DNA from: Bradyrhizobium sp. ISRA464
Lineage (GTDB): Bacteria; Pseudomonadota; Alphaproteobacteria; Rhizobiales; Xanthobacteraceae
Assembly (NCBI RefSeq): GCF_029910095.1
Contig: NZ_CP094526.1
Span: 4,960,001 to 5,024,000, forward strand
DNA: 64,000 nt
Direction: 5' to 3'
A program made the translations under genes and the position numbers. This document shows, piece by piece, positions 44,058 through 52,967 of the stretch; within the stretch, counting starts at the first letter, position 1; the number at the start of each line of letters is the position of its first letter. The notes under the pieces were generated by a model. That model saw nothing but the letters and a program-made list of their open reading frames with translations, searched no databases and was not told where the DNA came from.

Positions 44058-44152
44058 TCCTCATCCTGAGGAGCCCGCGAAGCGGGCGTCTCGAAGGATG
44101 TAGGCCACGGAGGTGGCCTCATGGTTCGAGACGCGCGTTCCGCGCCCCTCAC
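44058..44152. repeat. palindromic repeat, CCTCAT/ATGAGG family (copy 5)
   Basis: Runs from CCTCATCCTGAGGAGCCCGC to GCGTTCCGCGCCCCTCACCA, with GTCTCGAAGGATGTAGGCC and GGTTCGAGACGCGCG inside. It lies between gor and the DUF2059 gene. Confidence 0.8.
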
Positions 44153-44171
44153 CAGCCCTGGCACAGCGCGA

Positions 44172-44702
44172 TCAGATGTCCTTGCCGCGCTTCTTCATCT
44201 CGGCCTTGAACTGGCCCGCGACGATGACACCAAACTGCTGCGCCCACTGCTGCATATAGGTCAGCGAGTCCGTGATTGCCTTGGGCTCGGAGGTCAAAAG
44301 CTTATGGCCGAGCGGCGACTTGTAGAACGCCACGAGGTCCTTCAGCTCCTGCTCGGTGAACTCGCTGGCGTAGATCTGCGCCATGCCCTCGCCGATCTCC
44401 TTCTCGCGGCCGGCCAGGTTCTTGGCGACGATGACCGCGACCTCGTCGAGGTCCTTCTGGTAGTTGAGATACTGCTGCAGCAGGCCGGTCTTGGTCTTCT
44501 CGACGATGCCCGGCACGGCGCCGGCATACATGGTGCCCACGTTCTTCAGCGCCAGGATCTCCTTGGCATAGGCGATCGCCGCGGGAGACGACTGCTTGAC
44601 CTTTGGCGGTGCGGGCTGCTGCTGCGCCATGGCCGGCGCGGAAGCCAGCGCCAATCCGACCGCAAGGGTGGCAGCCGACAAAAGTCCCGAGAAACGCTTC
44701 AT
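44172..44702 (-). CDS. DUF2059 exported protein
   Basis: 176 residues. Signal peptide FSGLLSAATLAVGLALASAPAMA/Q, then a Pro-rich spacer and an all-helical domain with KTGLLQQYLNYQKDLDEVA and ASEFTEQELKDLVAFYKSPLG, the signature of DUF2059 (the second half reads LKDLVAFYKSPLGHKLL). Such proteins are periplasmic and of unknown function. The ATG at 44702 opens the signal peptide; the longer frame begins at 44729. It lies 23 bp downstream of rpiA and should be cotranscribed with it. Confidence 0.85.
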   Translation of the reverse strand: MKRFSGLLSAATLAVGLALASAPAMAQQQPAPPKVKQSSPAAIAYAKEILALKNVGTMYAGAVPGIVEKTKTGLLQQYLNYQKDLDEVAVIVAKNLAGREKEIGEGMAQIYASEFTEQELKDLVAFYKSPLGHKLLTSEPKAITDSLTYMQQWAQQFGVIVAGQFKAEMKKRGKDI

Positions 44703-44725
44703 TCCAAGTCTCCTTGCTTGCGGCG

Positions 44726-45424
44726 TCATCGCCGTTCAACAACCCGAATTCCCTGCGCGCCGGCCAGAACGGCGCCGCTCGCCAGCCCGATGAACAGGCC
44801 ATGCTCGACCACGCCCGGAATCACGCTGAGCAAACCGGCCAGGCGCGGCGGATCGCCGATCCGGCCGAGATGGGCGTCGACGATCCAGTGGCCGCCATCG
44901 GTGACAAAAACGTGACCGTCCTTGCCTTTGCGGATGACCATTTCGCCTGAGACACCGGCTTGCGCGAAGGCGCGCGCCATCGCGGCCCTGGTCGCGGCGA
45001 GCCCGAACGGAATGACTTCGACCGGCAAGGGAAAGCGGCCGAGCACGTCGACCCACTTGGTGTCATCGGCGATCACGATCATGCGATCACTGGCGGCCGC
45101 AACGATCTTCTCGCGCAACAGCGCGCCGCCGCCGCCCTTGATCAGGTTGAGCGCGGGATCGATCTCGTCGGCGCCGTCGACGGTGAGGTCGAGATGGTCG
45201 ATCTCGTCCAGCGTGGTCAGCGGAACGCCGCAGCGGATCGCATCCGCGCGGGTGACTTCCGAGGTCGGCACACCGATCACCTTCATGCCAGAGCGGACCT
45301 TCTCGCCGAGCAGCTCGACGAAATGCTTGGCTGTGGAGCCCGTGCCGAGCCCGAGCTTCATGCCGTCGCGCACCTCTTCGAGCGCGCGCGCCGCCGCCTG
45401 GCGTTTCAGTGCGTCCATATCCAC
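44726..45424 (-). CDS. rpiA: ribose-5-phosphate isomerase A
   Basis: 232 residues of the RpiA family: [16 protein letters not shown] (about 25-40) binds the phosphate, [26 protein letters not shown] (about 81-106) contains the catalytic Asp and Glu and the loop binding the sugar, and [12 protein letters not shown] is downstream. It interconverts ribose 5-phosphate and ribulose 5-phosphate in the pentose phosphate and Calvin pathways. Start is GTG at 45424 (MDMDALKR) or ATG at 45418; both are plausible. It precedes the DUF2059 gene and follows the SDR gene by 137 bp. Confidence 0.95.
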   Translation of the reverse strand: MDMDALKRQAAARALEEVRDGMKLGLGTGSTAKHFVELLGEKVRSGMKVIGVPTSEVTRADAIRCGVPLTTLDEIDHLDLTVDGADEIDPALNLIKGGGGALLREKIVAAASDRMIVIADDTKWVDVLGRFPLPVEVIPFGLAATRAAMARAFAQAGVSGEMVIRKGKDGHVFVTDGGHWIVDAHLGRIGDPPRLAGLLSVIPGVVEHGLFIGLASGAVLAGAQGIRVVERR

Positions 45425-45561
45425 GTGCCGATCGAGCCCCTGTGTTCTGCGCCTTGCCGGGGGCGTCCCATCCGCCCGCCCGGCGGGCGCATATCTAGCG
45501 TCGTTTTGCGGACAGGAATAGCACCATCAACGGTCCGTCAAACCTATCCCGAGACGGGTTT

Positions 45562-46395
45562 TCAGTCGGAAAACGCATCGATTGCGGCCAAAATCGCCGC
45601 AAAACGGTCCTCGACCTCGGCCCGCATGCCGGGATGGGTGAAAATATAGAGCTGTTCCTCGCGGATTGCGGAAAGGACTCGGGCGGCCACGACCGCAGGA
45701 TCGAGCCCGGCCTCCAGCTGCCGCGCGATCTCCGCGACCATGGCGGCCGACGGCCCCGCAGGATCGAGCTCGGGGGTCGGCCCGTAGCGTTCAGGGCGGT
45801 TGCGCCCGCTCTCGCCGATCCGGGTGCGCACATAGCTCGGGCAGAGCACGCTGACCCCGATGCCGAGCGGCGCGAGCTGCCAGGCAAGTCCCTCCGACAT
45901 GCTGACGACGGCGAACTTGCTCGCCGAATAGGGACTGAAGCCGAGGCCGGCATTCATCCCGCCCATCGAGGCGGTGTTGACGATGTGGCCGCCCTCGCCG
46001 TGCCGGCGGATATGCGGCAGGAAGCTCTTGATGCCGTGCACAACGCCCATCAGGTTGACGTCGATCACCCAGCGCCAGCTCTCGATCGAGATCTGATCGA
46101 TGCCGCCGCCGGCCGCGACGCCGGCATTGTTGCAGAGAATATGGACATTGCCGAAGGCATGGAATGCAGCGTCCGCAGCGGCATCCATGCTGGCGGGATC
46201 GGCGACGTCGCAGACGACGCCGCGGGCCTCCGTTCCGGAGCCGCGCAACGCCTCGACGGCCCGCTCCAGCGGCGCCGATTCGATGTCGGCGAGCATCACC
46301 TTCATGCCCTCGCCGGCAAAGGCGGTCACCATCGCCAATCCGATGCCGCTGGCCGCGCCGGTGACAAAGGCAGTCTTTCCGGCGAGTTCCCGCAT
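45562..46395 (-). CDS. short-chain dehydrogenase/reductase
   Basis: 277 residues of the SDR family: TGAASGIG cofactor motif (about 12-19), an Asp in LADIES that favours NAD, NNAG, and the catalytic Ser/Tyr/Lys in NTASMGGMNAGLGFSPYSASK. The C-terminal 100 residues carry a region (EEQLYIFTHPGMRAEVEDRF) found in SDRs annotated as oxidoreductases of unknown substrate. The ATG at 46395 with GGGAGG is better than the GTG three bases upstream. Divergent from gph. Confidence 0.88.
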   Translation of the reverse strand: MRELAGKTAFVTGAASGIGLAMVTAFAGEGMKVMLADIESAPLERAVEALRGSGTEARGVVCDVADPASMDAAADAAFHAFGNVHILCNNAGVAAGGGIDQISIESWRWVIDVNLMGVVHGIKSFLPHIRRHGEGGHIVNTASMGGMNAGLGFSPYSASKFAVVSMSEGLAWQLAPLGIGVSVLCPSYVRTRIGESGRNRPERYGPTPELDPAGPSAAMVAEIARQLEAGLDPAVVAARVLSAIREEQLYIFTHPGMRAEVEDRFAAILAAIDAFSD

Positions 46396-46481
46396 CACAG
46401 CCTCCCTTTTTGCGACACCCCAGCATCTAGTCTTCTATCTACCCTTGCATCGCGGCGCGCTGCCCGATAGCGAAATGCATC

Positions 46482-47162
46482 ATGCCCGCCTCATCTCCCC
46501 CCATCATCGTCTTCGATCTCGACGGCACGCTGGTCGAGACCGCACCCGACCTGATCGGTGCACTCAATTATGTGCTCGACCGTGAGGGCCTGCCGCCGGT
46601 GCCGCTCGCTTCCGCGCGCAACATGATCGGCGCCGGCGCGCGCAAGCTGATCGAACGCGGGCTGGAGGTGGAGGGACGCGCGGTCAGCGTGGCTGAGCTC
46701 AACCGCCTGACAAAGGACTTCGTCGACTATTACGCCGAGCATATCGCCGACGGCTCGCGGCCGTTCGACGGGCTCGAAGCCGCGCTCGACAGGCTCGAAG
46801 CGCAGGGCCACCGCTTCGCGGTTTGCACCAACAAGCTCGAATGGCTGTCGAAGCTCCTGCTCGACCGGCTCGGCCTGAGCCCGCGATTCGCCGCGATCTG
46901 TGGCGCCGACACGTTCGGTGTCGCAAAACCGGATCCCGCGTTCCTGCGCGAGACCGTCGCCCGCGCCGGCGGCCGGCTCCCGGGCGCGATCATGGTCGGC
47001 GACGCCGGGACAGATGTCGGGGTGGCGCGGCGGGCCCAGGTTCCGGTCATCGGAGTCGAGTTTGGCTACACGGATGTCCCCATGGCGGAGCTCAAGCCGG
47101 ACCGGCTGATCGGCCATATGCGCGACCTTCCGGACGCCGTCGCCAGCCTGTTGACAGCATAA
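46482..47162 (+). CDS. gph: phosphoglycolate phosphatase (HAD superfamily)
   Basis: 226 residues with the HAD motifs in order: DLDGTLVETAPDL (about 12-24), where the two Asp are nucleophile and acid; CTNK (about 112-115); Lys in GVAKPDP; and VGDAGTDVGVA (about 172-182). It hydrolyses 2-phosphoglycolate, cleaning up after photorespiration or DNA repair. Next to the rpiA gene, it would sit well in a carbon-fixation or pentose phosphate context. It begins at the ATG 46482 and diverges from the SDR gene. Confidence 0.9.
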   Translation: MPASSPPIIVFDLDGTLVETAPDLIGALNYVLDREGLPPVPLASARNMIGAGARKLIERGLEVEGRAVSVAELNRLTKDFVDYYAEHIADGSRPFDGLEAALDRLEAQGHRFAVCTNKLEWLSKLLLDRLGLSPRFAAICGADTFGVAKPDPAFLRETVARAGGRLPGAIMVGDAGTDVGVARRAQVPVIGVEFGYTDVPMAELKPDRLIGHMRDLPDAVASLLTA

Positions 47163-47216
47163 GATTTCCACAAGCAATTGATATTGCTTGGAAATGCTTA
47201 GGCATGCGTATTTTTT

Positions 47217-47232
47217 GTTAACCATCCCTTAA
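47217..47232 (-). promoter_or_regulatory. candidate CtrA-binding site upstream of lipoprotein gene
   Basis: On the minus strand the sequence reads TTAAGGGATGGTTAAC, which is exactly TTAA-N7-TTAAC, the CtrA full site of alphaproteobacteria. It lies 95 bp upstream of the lipoprotein start and 55 bp after gph. A hairpin GAACAGGG/CCCTGTTC (47234-47264) follows immediately, downstream of the likely promoter. Confidence 0.5.
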
Positions 47233-47326
47233 TGAACAGGGCCCGCGCTGTTGCGCCCCTGTTCCGACGCCCGTATGGTCCGGGCCGGGGATTGTGGCTG
47301 ATAGCCGCAGTAGAGTGTGGATCATC

Positions 47327-47830
47327 ATGCGTCGTGTCATCGCGATTGCGGTCGCCGGGTTGAGCCTGGCTGGCTGCTCCTCCTTTTCATTGGATTCGTT
47401 CAAGTCGGCACCGCCGCCGATGCAGGTCCAGCTGGATTCTGTGCCACAGGGCGCGGATGCCGTGACCTCGCTCGGACCGGGCTGCAAGACGCCGTGCTCG
47501 GTGTCGGTTCCGGCGCCGGAAGCGAATTTCTCCGTCACGTTCAACCTGCCGAAGTACCAGCCGGAGACGGTGCCGGTGACAGTGACCCGCACGCCCGGTG
47601 ACTTCACCACGCCGGCCACGACCACCCTCGATCCGAGCCCGGTGTTCGCGGAGCTGAAGCCGGCCGGCCCGCCGCCGCGCGCCGCACGCAAGATGCATCC
47701 GAAGCGGAAGAAGCCGAAGCCGGCCGCAGCAGCGCCGGCCGCCGCCGGCAACTCGCCATTCCCCGAGCCGAACGCGGCTCCGCCACCCGCATCCGCCGCG
47801 CCTCCGCCAGCGGCTGCGCCGACACAATGA
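47327..47830 (+). CDS. Pro/Ala-rich lipoprotein
   Basis: 167 residues. The signal ends in the lipobox LSLAGC, with Cys17 as the lipid site; the next residues (SSFSL) favour outer-membrane sorting. A folded central part of about 85 residues (VQLDSVPQGADAVTSLGPGC and NFSVTFNLPKYQPETVPVTV) resembles PEGA-like beta repeats. The last 50 residues are Ala/Pro-rich with a basic patch (PRAARKMHPKRKKPK), probably spanning to the cell wall. I chose the ATG at 47327 because a GTG at 47294 would break the lipobox signal. A strong terminator follows; function unknown. Confidence 0.78.
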   Translation: MRRVIAIAVAGLSLAGCSSFSLDSFKSAPPPMQVQLDSVPQGADAVTSLGPGCKTPCSVSVPAPEANFSVTFNLPKYQPETVPVTVTRTPGDFTTPATTTLDPSPVFAELKPAGPPPRAARKMHPKRKKPKPAAAAPAAAGNSPFPEPNAAPPPASAAPPPAAAPTQ

Positions 47831-47848
47831 GGCAGGACTGCACTGCAC

Positions 47849-47884
47849 AAAAGCCCGGCTCTGACAACAGAGCCGGGCTTTTTG
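47849..47884 (+). terminator. Rho-independent terminator of the lipoprotein gene
   Basis: AAGCCCGGCTCTG-acaa-CAGAGCCGGGCTT forms a perfect 13-bp stem with a 4-base loop, followed by TTTTT. It ends 54 bp after the lipoprotein stop. Confidence 0.9.
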
Positions 47885-47953
47885 CGTTGGCGGTGCTGCG
47901 ATCGAGATCCGGCATCGAACGATGTCCCTCACCTATCGTGCGCGAGCTATTTT

Positions 47954-48041
47954 TGCATGTTGCGGATCATCCCTAGGGACGCATTGTGACGGCGCGCCAA
48001 CATGCATAGATTGCGAGAGACGGGACCCGCCGGGGCTCTCG
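47954..48041 (+). promoter_or_regulatory. structured region upstream of moaA
   Basis: TGCATGTTG (47954-47962) pairs with CAACATGCA (47998-48006), with TCCCTAGGGA in the loop; then CGAGAG (48014-48019) pairs with CTCTCG (48036-48041). The region lies 30-120 bp before moaA. It does not obviously match the Moco riboswitch of E. coli moaA but is suitably placed for a cis-regulatory RNA. It could instead be protein-binding DNA. Confidence 0.4.
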
Positions 48042-48072
48042 TGCGGGGAACAAGGTGCAGGGCCTGAATTGA

Positions 48073-49107
48073 ATGAACGGATCCACGCAGCCGCTTTCTG
48101 ACACGCTGACCCGTCCGATGACCGATCCGTTCGGCCGGACGATCCGCTACTTGCGCGTTTCCGTCACCGACCGCTGCGACCTGCGCTGCTTCTACTGCAT
48201 GTCCGAGGACATGACCTTCCTGCCGAAGGCCGATCTCTTGACGCTGGAAGAGCTCGATCGGCTGTGCTCGGCCTTTGTCGCCAAGGGCGTGCGCAAGATC
48301 CGCCTCACCGGCGGCGAGCCGCTGGTTCGCCGCAACGTGATGAGCCTGGTGCGCTCGCTGTCGCGCCACCTGTCAACCGGCGCGCTCGACGAGCTGACGC
48401 TGACCACCAACGGCTCGCAGCTCGCGCGCTTCGCCAGGGAACTCGCCGATTGCGGCGTCCGTCGCGTCAACGTCTCGCTCGACACGCTGGATGCGGCGAA
48501 GTTCCGCGCCATTACCCGCTGGGGCGACATCGACAAGGTGCTCGCCGGCATCGAGGCCGCACGATCAGCAGGGCTCGCGGTCAAGATCAACGCGGTCGCG
48601 CTGAAGAATGTGAACGAGGACGAGATCCCCGCCCTGATGGAATGGGCGCACAGCAAGGGGATGGGCCTGACCCTGATCGAGGTGATGCCGATGGGCGACA
48701 TCGGCGCAGGCCGCATCGATCAGTATGTGCCGCTGTCGCTGCTGCGCGCCAGGCTCGAGACGCACTACACGCTGACCGATCTCGACGACAACACCGGCGG
48801 CCCGGCGCGCTACGTCCGCGTCGCCGAGACCGGCGGCAAGCTCGGCTTCATCACGCCGATGACCCATAATTTCTGCGAATCCTGCAACCGGGTGCGGATC
48901 ACCTGCACCGGCACGCTGCACACCTGCCTCGGCCACGAGGATGCCTCCGACCTGCGCCGGCCGCTGCGCGCCTCGCCCGACAACGACCTGCTCTCGGCTG
49001 CGATCGACCGCGCCATCGGACTAAAGCCGAAAGGGCACGATTTCATCATCGACCGCCGCCACAACCGCCCGAGCGTCAGCCGCCATATGAGCGTGACCGG
49101 CGGGTAG
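48073..49107 (+). CDS. moaA: GTP 3',8-cyclase (molybdenum cofactor biosynthesis protein A)
   Basis: 344 residues, a radical-SAM enzyme with two [4Fe-4S] clusters. The N-terminal cluster is bound by Cys35, Cys39 and Cys42 ([12 protein letters not shown]), and the C-terminal one by Cys268, Cys271 and Cys285 ([20 protein letters not shown]). LTGGEPL and the C-terminal Gly-Gly end (VTGG) are both present, as required for activity. It converts GTP to the first pterin intermediate of molybdenum cofactor. The ATG at 48073 is used; a later ATG at 48118 (MTDPFGR) is also possible. It is not beside other moa genes here. Confidence 0.95.
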   Translation: MNGSTQPLSDTLTRPMTDPFGRTIRYLRVSVTDRCDLRCFYCMSEDMTFLPKADLLTLEELDRLCSAFVAKGVRKIRLTGGEPLVRRNVMSLVRSLSRHLSTGALDELTLTTNGSQLARFARELADCGVRRVNVSLDTLDAAKFRAITRWGDIDKVLAGIEAARSAGLAVKINAVALKNVNEDEIPALMEWAHSKGMGLTLIEVMPMGDIGAGRIDQYVPLSLLRARLETHYTLTDLDDNTGGPARYVRVAETGGKLGFITPMTHNFCESCNRVRITCTGTLHTCLGHEDASDLRRPLRASPDNDLLSAAIDRAIGLKPKGHDFIIDRRHNRPSVSRHMSVTGG

Positions 49108-49287
49108 GGTTACCGGCGCCCGGCCGCAGATCCGGCCGAAATCCCTTTCAATATCAACAAACTTCCGATTGACGGCGGCACTTCCCGCTGGTTTGGTGCG
49201 CCGGCTTCAGGCTAGCTCGGCTGGATAGGCCACTGCGCCTCCCGGGCGCGGTCAAGACTGCTGGGGCCCACTTGGGGAGGACTGACG

Positions 49288-49869
49288 TTGCAATCGCTCT
49301 TGAAATTGAGCAGTGGAATCGACGCGTTCACGCGCTTGATCGGCAAACGCCTATCATGGCTGATTCTCGTCGCGGTCATCATCTCGGCAATCAATGCGAT
49401 CGTCCGCAAGACCCTGGACATGTCCTCAAATTCCTGGCTCGAGCTGCAGTGGGTGCTGTTCAGCATCGTCTTCCTGCTGTGCTCGCCGTGGACCCTGCTT
49501 GACAACGAGCACATCCGGATCGACATCGTGAACAACCTTCTGCCGAAGCGCGTGCGTGACGCAATCGACGTGGTCGGGCATGTGTTCTTTCTGCTGCCGC
49601 TGTGTGTCGTCATGATCATCACCGGCGGCCCGTTCTTCTGGCGCTCCTATGAAATCAACGAGCAGTCGGGCAACGCCGGCGGACTGCCGCAATGGCCTGC
49701 CAAGTCGCTGATCATCATCGCCTTCTCATTCCTGTTCGTTCAGGGCATTTCCGAATTGATCAAGCGTATTGCAGTGATGCGCGGGCTCATTCCCGATCCG
49801 CACGCATCCCAGGTGACGGCTATCGAAGCCGAAGTCGAACACCTCGTCGAGGCGATCGAAAAGCGCTGA
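49288..49869 (+). CDS. dctQ: TRAP transporter small permease (DctQ)
   Basis: 193 residues with four membrane helices (about 25-45, 60-80, 95-120 and 145-170), including the DctQ-type WLELQWVLFSIVFLLCSPWTL and EHIRIDIV. The start is TTG at 49288 with GGGGAGGAC upstream. It is the small permease subunit that pairs with DctM, 31 bp downstream. It has extra acidic C-terminal residues (EAEVEHLVEAIEKR). It belongs to the TRAP subgroup whose substrate-binding proteins resemble TakP, matching the SBPs at 55587-57979. Confidence 0.92.
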   Translation: MQSLLKLSSGIDAFTRLIGKRLSWLILVAVIISAINAIVRKTLDMSSNSWLELQWVLFSIVFLLCSPWTLLDNEHIRIDIVNNLLPKRVRDAIDVVGHVFFLLPLCVVMIITGGPFFWRSYEINEQSGNAGGLPQWPAKSLIIIAFSFLFVQGISELIKRIAVMRGLIPDPHASQVTAIEAEVEHLVEAIEKR

Positions 49870-49900
49870 TCGTCGGTCGCGATCGCAGGGGGGACACTGG

Positions 49901-51556
49901 ATGACTGCGTTTCTTATCGAGAATATGGCGCCGATTATGTTCGCGTCGCTGGTGGTCATGCTTCTGCTTGGCTATCCCGCGGCCTTTTCGCTCGGCGCGG
50001 TCGGCCTGATCTATGCCGTCGTCGGCATTCAGCTCGGGGAATTCCGGCCGGACTTCCTGCAGGCGCTGCCGGAACGCGTGTACGGCGTGATGAACAACGA
50101 CACGCTGCTTGCCATTCCATTCTTCACATTCATGGGCCTTGTGCTGGAGCGATCCGGGATGGCGGAGGATCTGCTCGACACGATCGGGCAGTTGTTCGGA
50201 ACCATTCGCGGCGGCCTTGCCTATGCGGTCGTGTTCGTCGGCGCGCTGCTTGCCGCGACCACCGGCGTGGTTGCGGCCTCCGTGATCTCGATGGGCCTGA
50301 TCTCGCTCCCGATCATGCTCCGCTATGGCTACGACCGCCGCGTAGCGACCGGCGTCATCGCGGCATCCGGCACGCTGGCGCAAATCATCCCGCCGTCGCT
50401 GGTGCTGATCGTGATGGCCGACCAGCTCGGCAAGTCGGTCGGCGACATGTACGAGGGAGCGTTCATTCCAGGACTGGTGCTGGCTGGCCTCTATGCCGGC
50501 TACGCCTTCCTCGTCACGCTGATCTTTCCAAAGGCGACTCCTGGCCTGCCTGCCGAGGCCATCGGCTTTCGCGAGAAGGACGGCAGCCGCGGACTGTGGT
50601 CGCTCGGCGTCTTGTTCCTGGCGAGCTGCGTGTTCGGTTGGTTCATGATGCGAAATTCGGAAGCGCACGGCGCCGATTTCGTCGTGCTCAGCATGTTCTT
50701 CGGCATCCTGTTCGCGTTCTTCGTCGCGGTGGTGAACTGGGTCGTCGACAAGCTTACCGGCTTCCGCTTCCTTTCCGCGATGGCGCAGCAGACCACCTTC
50801 GTGATGGTGCCGCCGCTCTTCCTGATCTTCCTGGTGCTCGGCACCATCTTCATCGGCGTTGCGACTCCGACCGAGGGTGGCGCGATGGGGGCCGCGGGAG
50901 CCTTGATCCTCGGCGCGTTCAAGCGCCGGCTAAGCTGGAATCTGATCCGTCAGGCCACGGAATCGACCGCGAAACTCTCCGCCTTCGTCGTCTTCATCCT
51001 GGTCGGCGCGCGCGTCTTCTCGCTCACCTTCTATGGCGTCAGCGGCCATGTCTGGGTCGAGCATCTCTTGACCTCCCTGCCCGGCGGGCAAGTCGGCTTT
51101 CTGATCTTCGTCAACTTCTTCGTGTTCGTGCTCGCCTTCTTCCTCGATTTCTTCGAGCTCGCCTTCATCGTTATCCCATTGCTCGGACCGGCCGCGGAGA
51201 AGCTCGGCATCGACCTGATTTGGTTCGGCGTGATCCTCGGCGTCAACATGCAGACCTCTTTCATGCATCCGCCGTTCGGCTTCGCGCTGTTCTACCTGCG
51301 CTCGGTGGCGCCCAAGGATTCGTATCTCGACCGCGTGACCGGCAAGCGCATGCAACCGGTCACCACAGGGCAGATCTACTGGGGCGCGGTGCCGTTTGTC
51401 GTGATCCAGATCATCATGGTCGGGCTCGTCATTCTGTTCCCCGCGATGGTCATGCACTACAAAGGCGCCGCATCAACTATCGATCCCAACTCGGTCAAGA
51501 TCGAGGTGCCGCAGATCGACCTGCCGCCGCTGGACTTTGGACAGCCGAAGAACTGA
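49901..51556 (+). CDS. dctM: TRAP transporter large permease (DctM), long form
   Basis: 551 residues; the family norm is about 430, and the extra length is an insertion with two extra helices at about 215-300 (SLGVLFLASCVFGWFMM and FFGILFAFFVAVVNWVV), typical of the TakM/mannitol-chloroaromatic subgroup. The signature region TTGVVAASVISMGLISLPIM and ASGTLAQIIPPSLVLIVMAD (about 120-170) is intact. It imports carboxylates or similar anions with sodium. It follows dctQ by 31 bp and precedes nhaD by 61 bp, probably one operon. Confidence 0.93.
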   Translation: MTAFLIENMAPIMFASLVVMLLLGYPAAFSLGAVGLIYAVVGIQLGEFRPDFLQALPERVYGVMNNDTLLAIPFFTFMGLVLERSGMAEDLLDTIGQLFGTIRGGLAYAVVFVGALLAATTGVVAASVISMGLISLPIMLRYGYDRRVATGVIAASGTLAQIIPPSLVLIVMADQLGKSVGDMYEGAFIPGLVLAGLYAGYAFLVTLIFPKATPGLPAEAIGFREKDGSRGLWSLGVLFLASCVFGWFMMRNSEAHGADFVVLSMFFGILFAFFVAVVNWVVDKLTGFRFLSAMAQQTTFVMVPPLFLIFLVLGTIFIGVATPTEGGAMGAAGALILGAFKRRLSWNLIRQATESTAKLSAFVVFILVGARVFSLTFYGVSGHVWVEHLLTSLPGGQVGFLIFVNFFVFVLAFFLDFFELAFIVIPLLGPAAEKLGIDLIWFGVILGVNMQTSFMHPPFGFALFYLRSVAPKDSYLDRVTGKRMQPVTTGQIYWGAVPFVVIQIIMVGLVILFPAMVMHYKGAASTIDPNSVKIEVPQIDLPPLDFGQPKN

Positions 51557-51617
51557 GCGGTCGACGCCGGCCGGCTCCTGAAGCCGGCCGGGCCACCCGC
51601 AAGTCCAGGGGATCTCG

Positions 51618-52898
51618 ATGCTGGCCGCCGCAATCGTCGCAATTTTCGTGATCGCCTATGCCGCGATCGCGCTCGAACATCCGATCGGGATCAACAAGTC
51701 GGCCTCGGCGTTGCTCGGCGCAGGACTGACGTGGACGGTCTACGCGATCTGGAGCGGCGATCCTGCGCTAATCGATAGGCAACTCAGCGAGTCGGTCTCC
51801 TCCACTGCCCAGATCGTGTTCTTCCTGATCGGCGCCATGACGATCGTCGAAGTCATCGACGCCCACAATGGCTTCGAGGTCATCACGTCGCTGATCAACA
51901 CGAGGAAGCAGGTCACCCTGATGTGGCTCGTGGGCTTCGTGACGTTCTTTCTCAGCTCCGTGCTGGACAATCTGACGACCACGATCGTCATGATCTCCCT
52001 GATGCGCAAGCTGCTCGACCGCCAAAGCGATCGCCTGTTCTTTGCTGCGATGATCGTGATCGCGGCCAATGCGGGCGGCGCCTGGTCGGCAATCGGCGAC
52101 GTCACCACCACGATGCTATGGATCGGTGGCCAGATCACCCCGATTGCGATCGTCAAGGGTGTGTTCCTTGCCTCTTTGATCAATCTTGTCGTGCCGCTGC
52201 TTGTCGTCAGCGCGTCGCTGAGAGGAAAAATGGTGGTGGCGCCGGACAGGCAGGCGCAGTCCGCATCGATCAGCGTGTTCGAGCGCAATGTGACCTTCTA
52301 CCTCGGTCTTGGCATCCTGATCATGGTCCCGGCATTCAAGGCCGTCACCCATCTGCCGCCCTTCATGGGGATTCTGTTTGGTCTCGGTGTCCTCTGGACG
52401 ATCGGCGAACTGATCCATCGCGACAAGGAAGAGGATGAAAAGAAACGCCTGACGCTGGTTCACGCCCTGACCAGGATCGACATGAGCTCGATCGTCTTCT
52501 TCATCGGGATATTGCTGGCGGTGGCCGCGCTCGAGCACACGCATGTTCTCGAAATGCTGGCCAATTGGCTCGACGCCACCTTCGGACGATTGGACGTCAT
52601 CGTGGTGCTGCTCGGTCTGCTCAGCGCAGTCATCGACAACGTTCCGCTGGTGGCAGCTTCGATGGGCATGTACAGCTTGAACCAGTATCCTCCCGACAGC
52701 TTCCTGTGGGAGTTCATCGCCTACTGCGCGGGGACCGGCGGCTCGATCCTGATCATCGGCTCGGCCTCCGGTGTCGCCGCGATGGGCCTCGAGAAGATCG
52801 AGTTCTTCTGGTATGTCCGCCGCATAACCGGGCTCGCGCTCCTGGGGTATTTCGGCGGCGCCGCAGCCTACATTGTTCAATACCGGCTGCTTCACTGA
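51618..52898 (+). CDS. nhaD: NhaD-type sodium/proton antiporter
   Basis: 426 residues with about twelve membrane helices. It carries the NhaD/ion-transporter motifs FFLSSVLDNLTTTIVMISLM (about 112-132) and ANAGGAWSAIGDVTTTMLWI (about 155-175), the Asp and Asn/Thr residues that bind sodium. The C-terminal half repeats the pattern with LLSAVIDNVPLVAASMGMY. It exchanges sodium for protons across the inner membrane. It lies directly after dctM, suggesting that it recycles the sodium brought in by the TRAP transporter. The CAGGGG upstream of the ATG at 51618 is a plausible ribosome site. Confidence 0.92.
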   Translation: MLAAAIVAIFVIAYAAIALEHPIGINKSASALLGAGLTWTVYAIWSGDPALIDRQLSESVSSTAQIVFFLIGAMTIVEVIDAHNGFEVITSLINTRKQVTLMWLVGFVTFFLSSVLDNLTTTIVMISLMRKLLDRQSDRLFFAAMIVIAANAGGAWSAIGDVTTTMLWIGGQITPIAIVKGVFLASLINLVVPLLVVSASLRGKMVVAPDRQAQSASISVFERNVTFYLGLGILIMVPAFKAVTHLPPFMGILFGLGVLWTIGELIHRDKEEDEKKRLTLVHALTRIDMSSIVFFIGILLAVAALEHTHVLEMLANWLDATFGRLDVIVVLLGLLSAVIDNVPLVAASMGMYSLNQYPPDSFLWEFIAYCAGTGGSILIIGSASGVAAMGLEKIEFFWYVRRITGLALLGYFGGAAAYIVQYRLLH

Positions 52899-52967
52899 TC
52901 AGCGCAGCTGATCGGCGCAGCCCGACCTGCTCAGGCCCGATTTCGGGAAATCGGACCCGCAAGGCGT

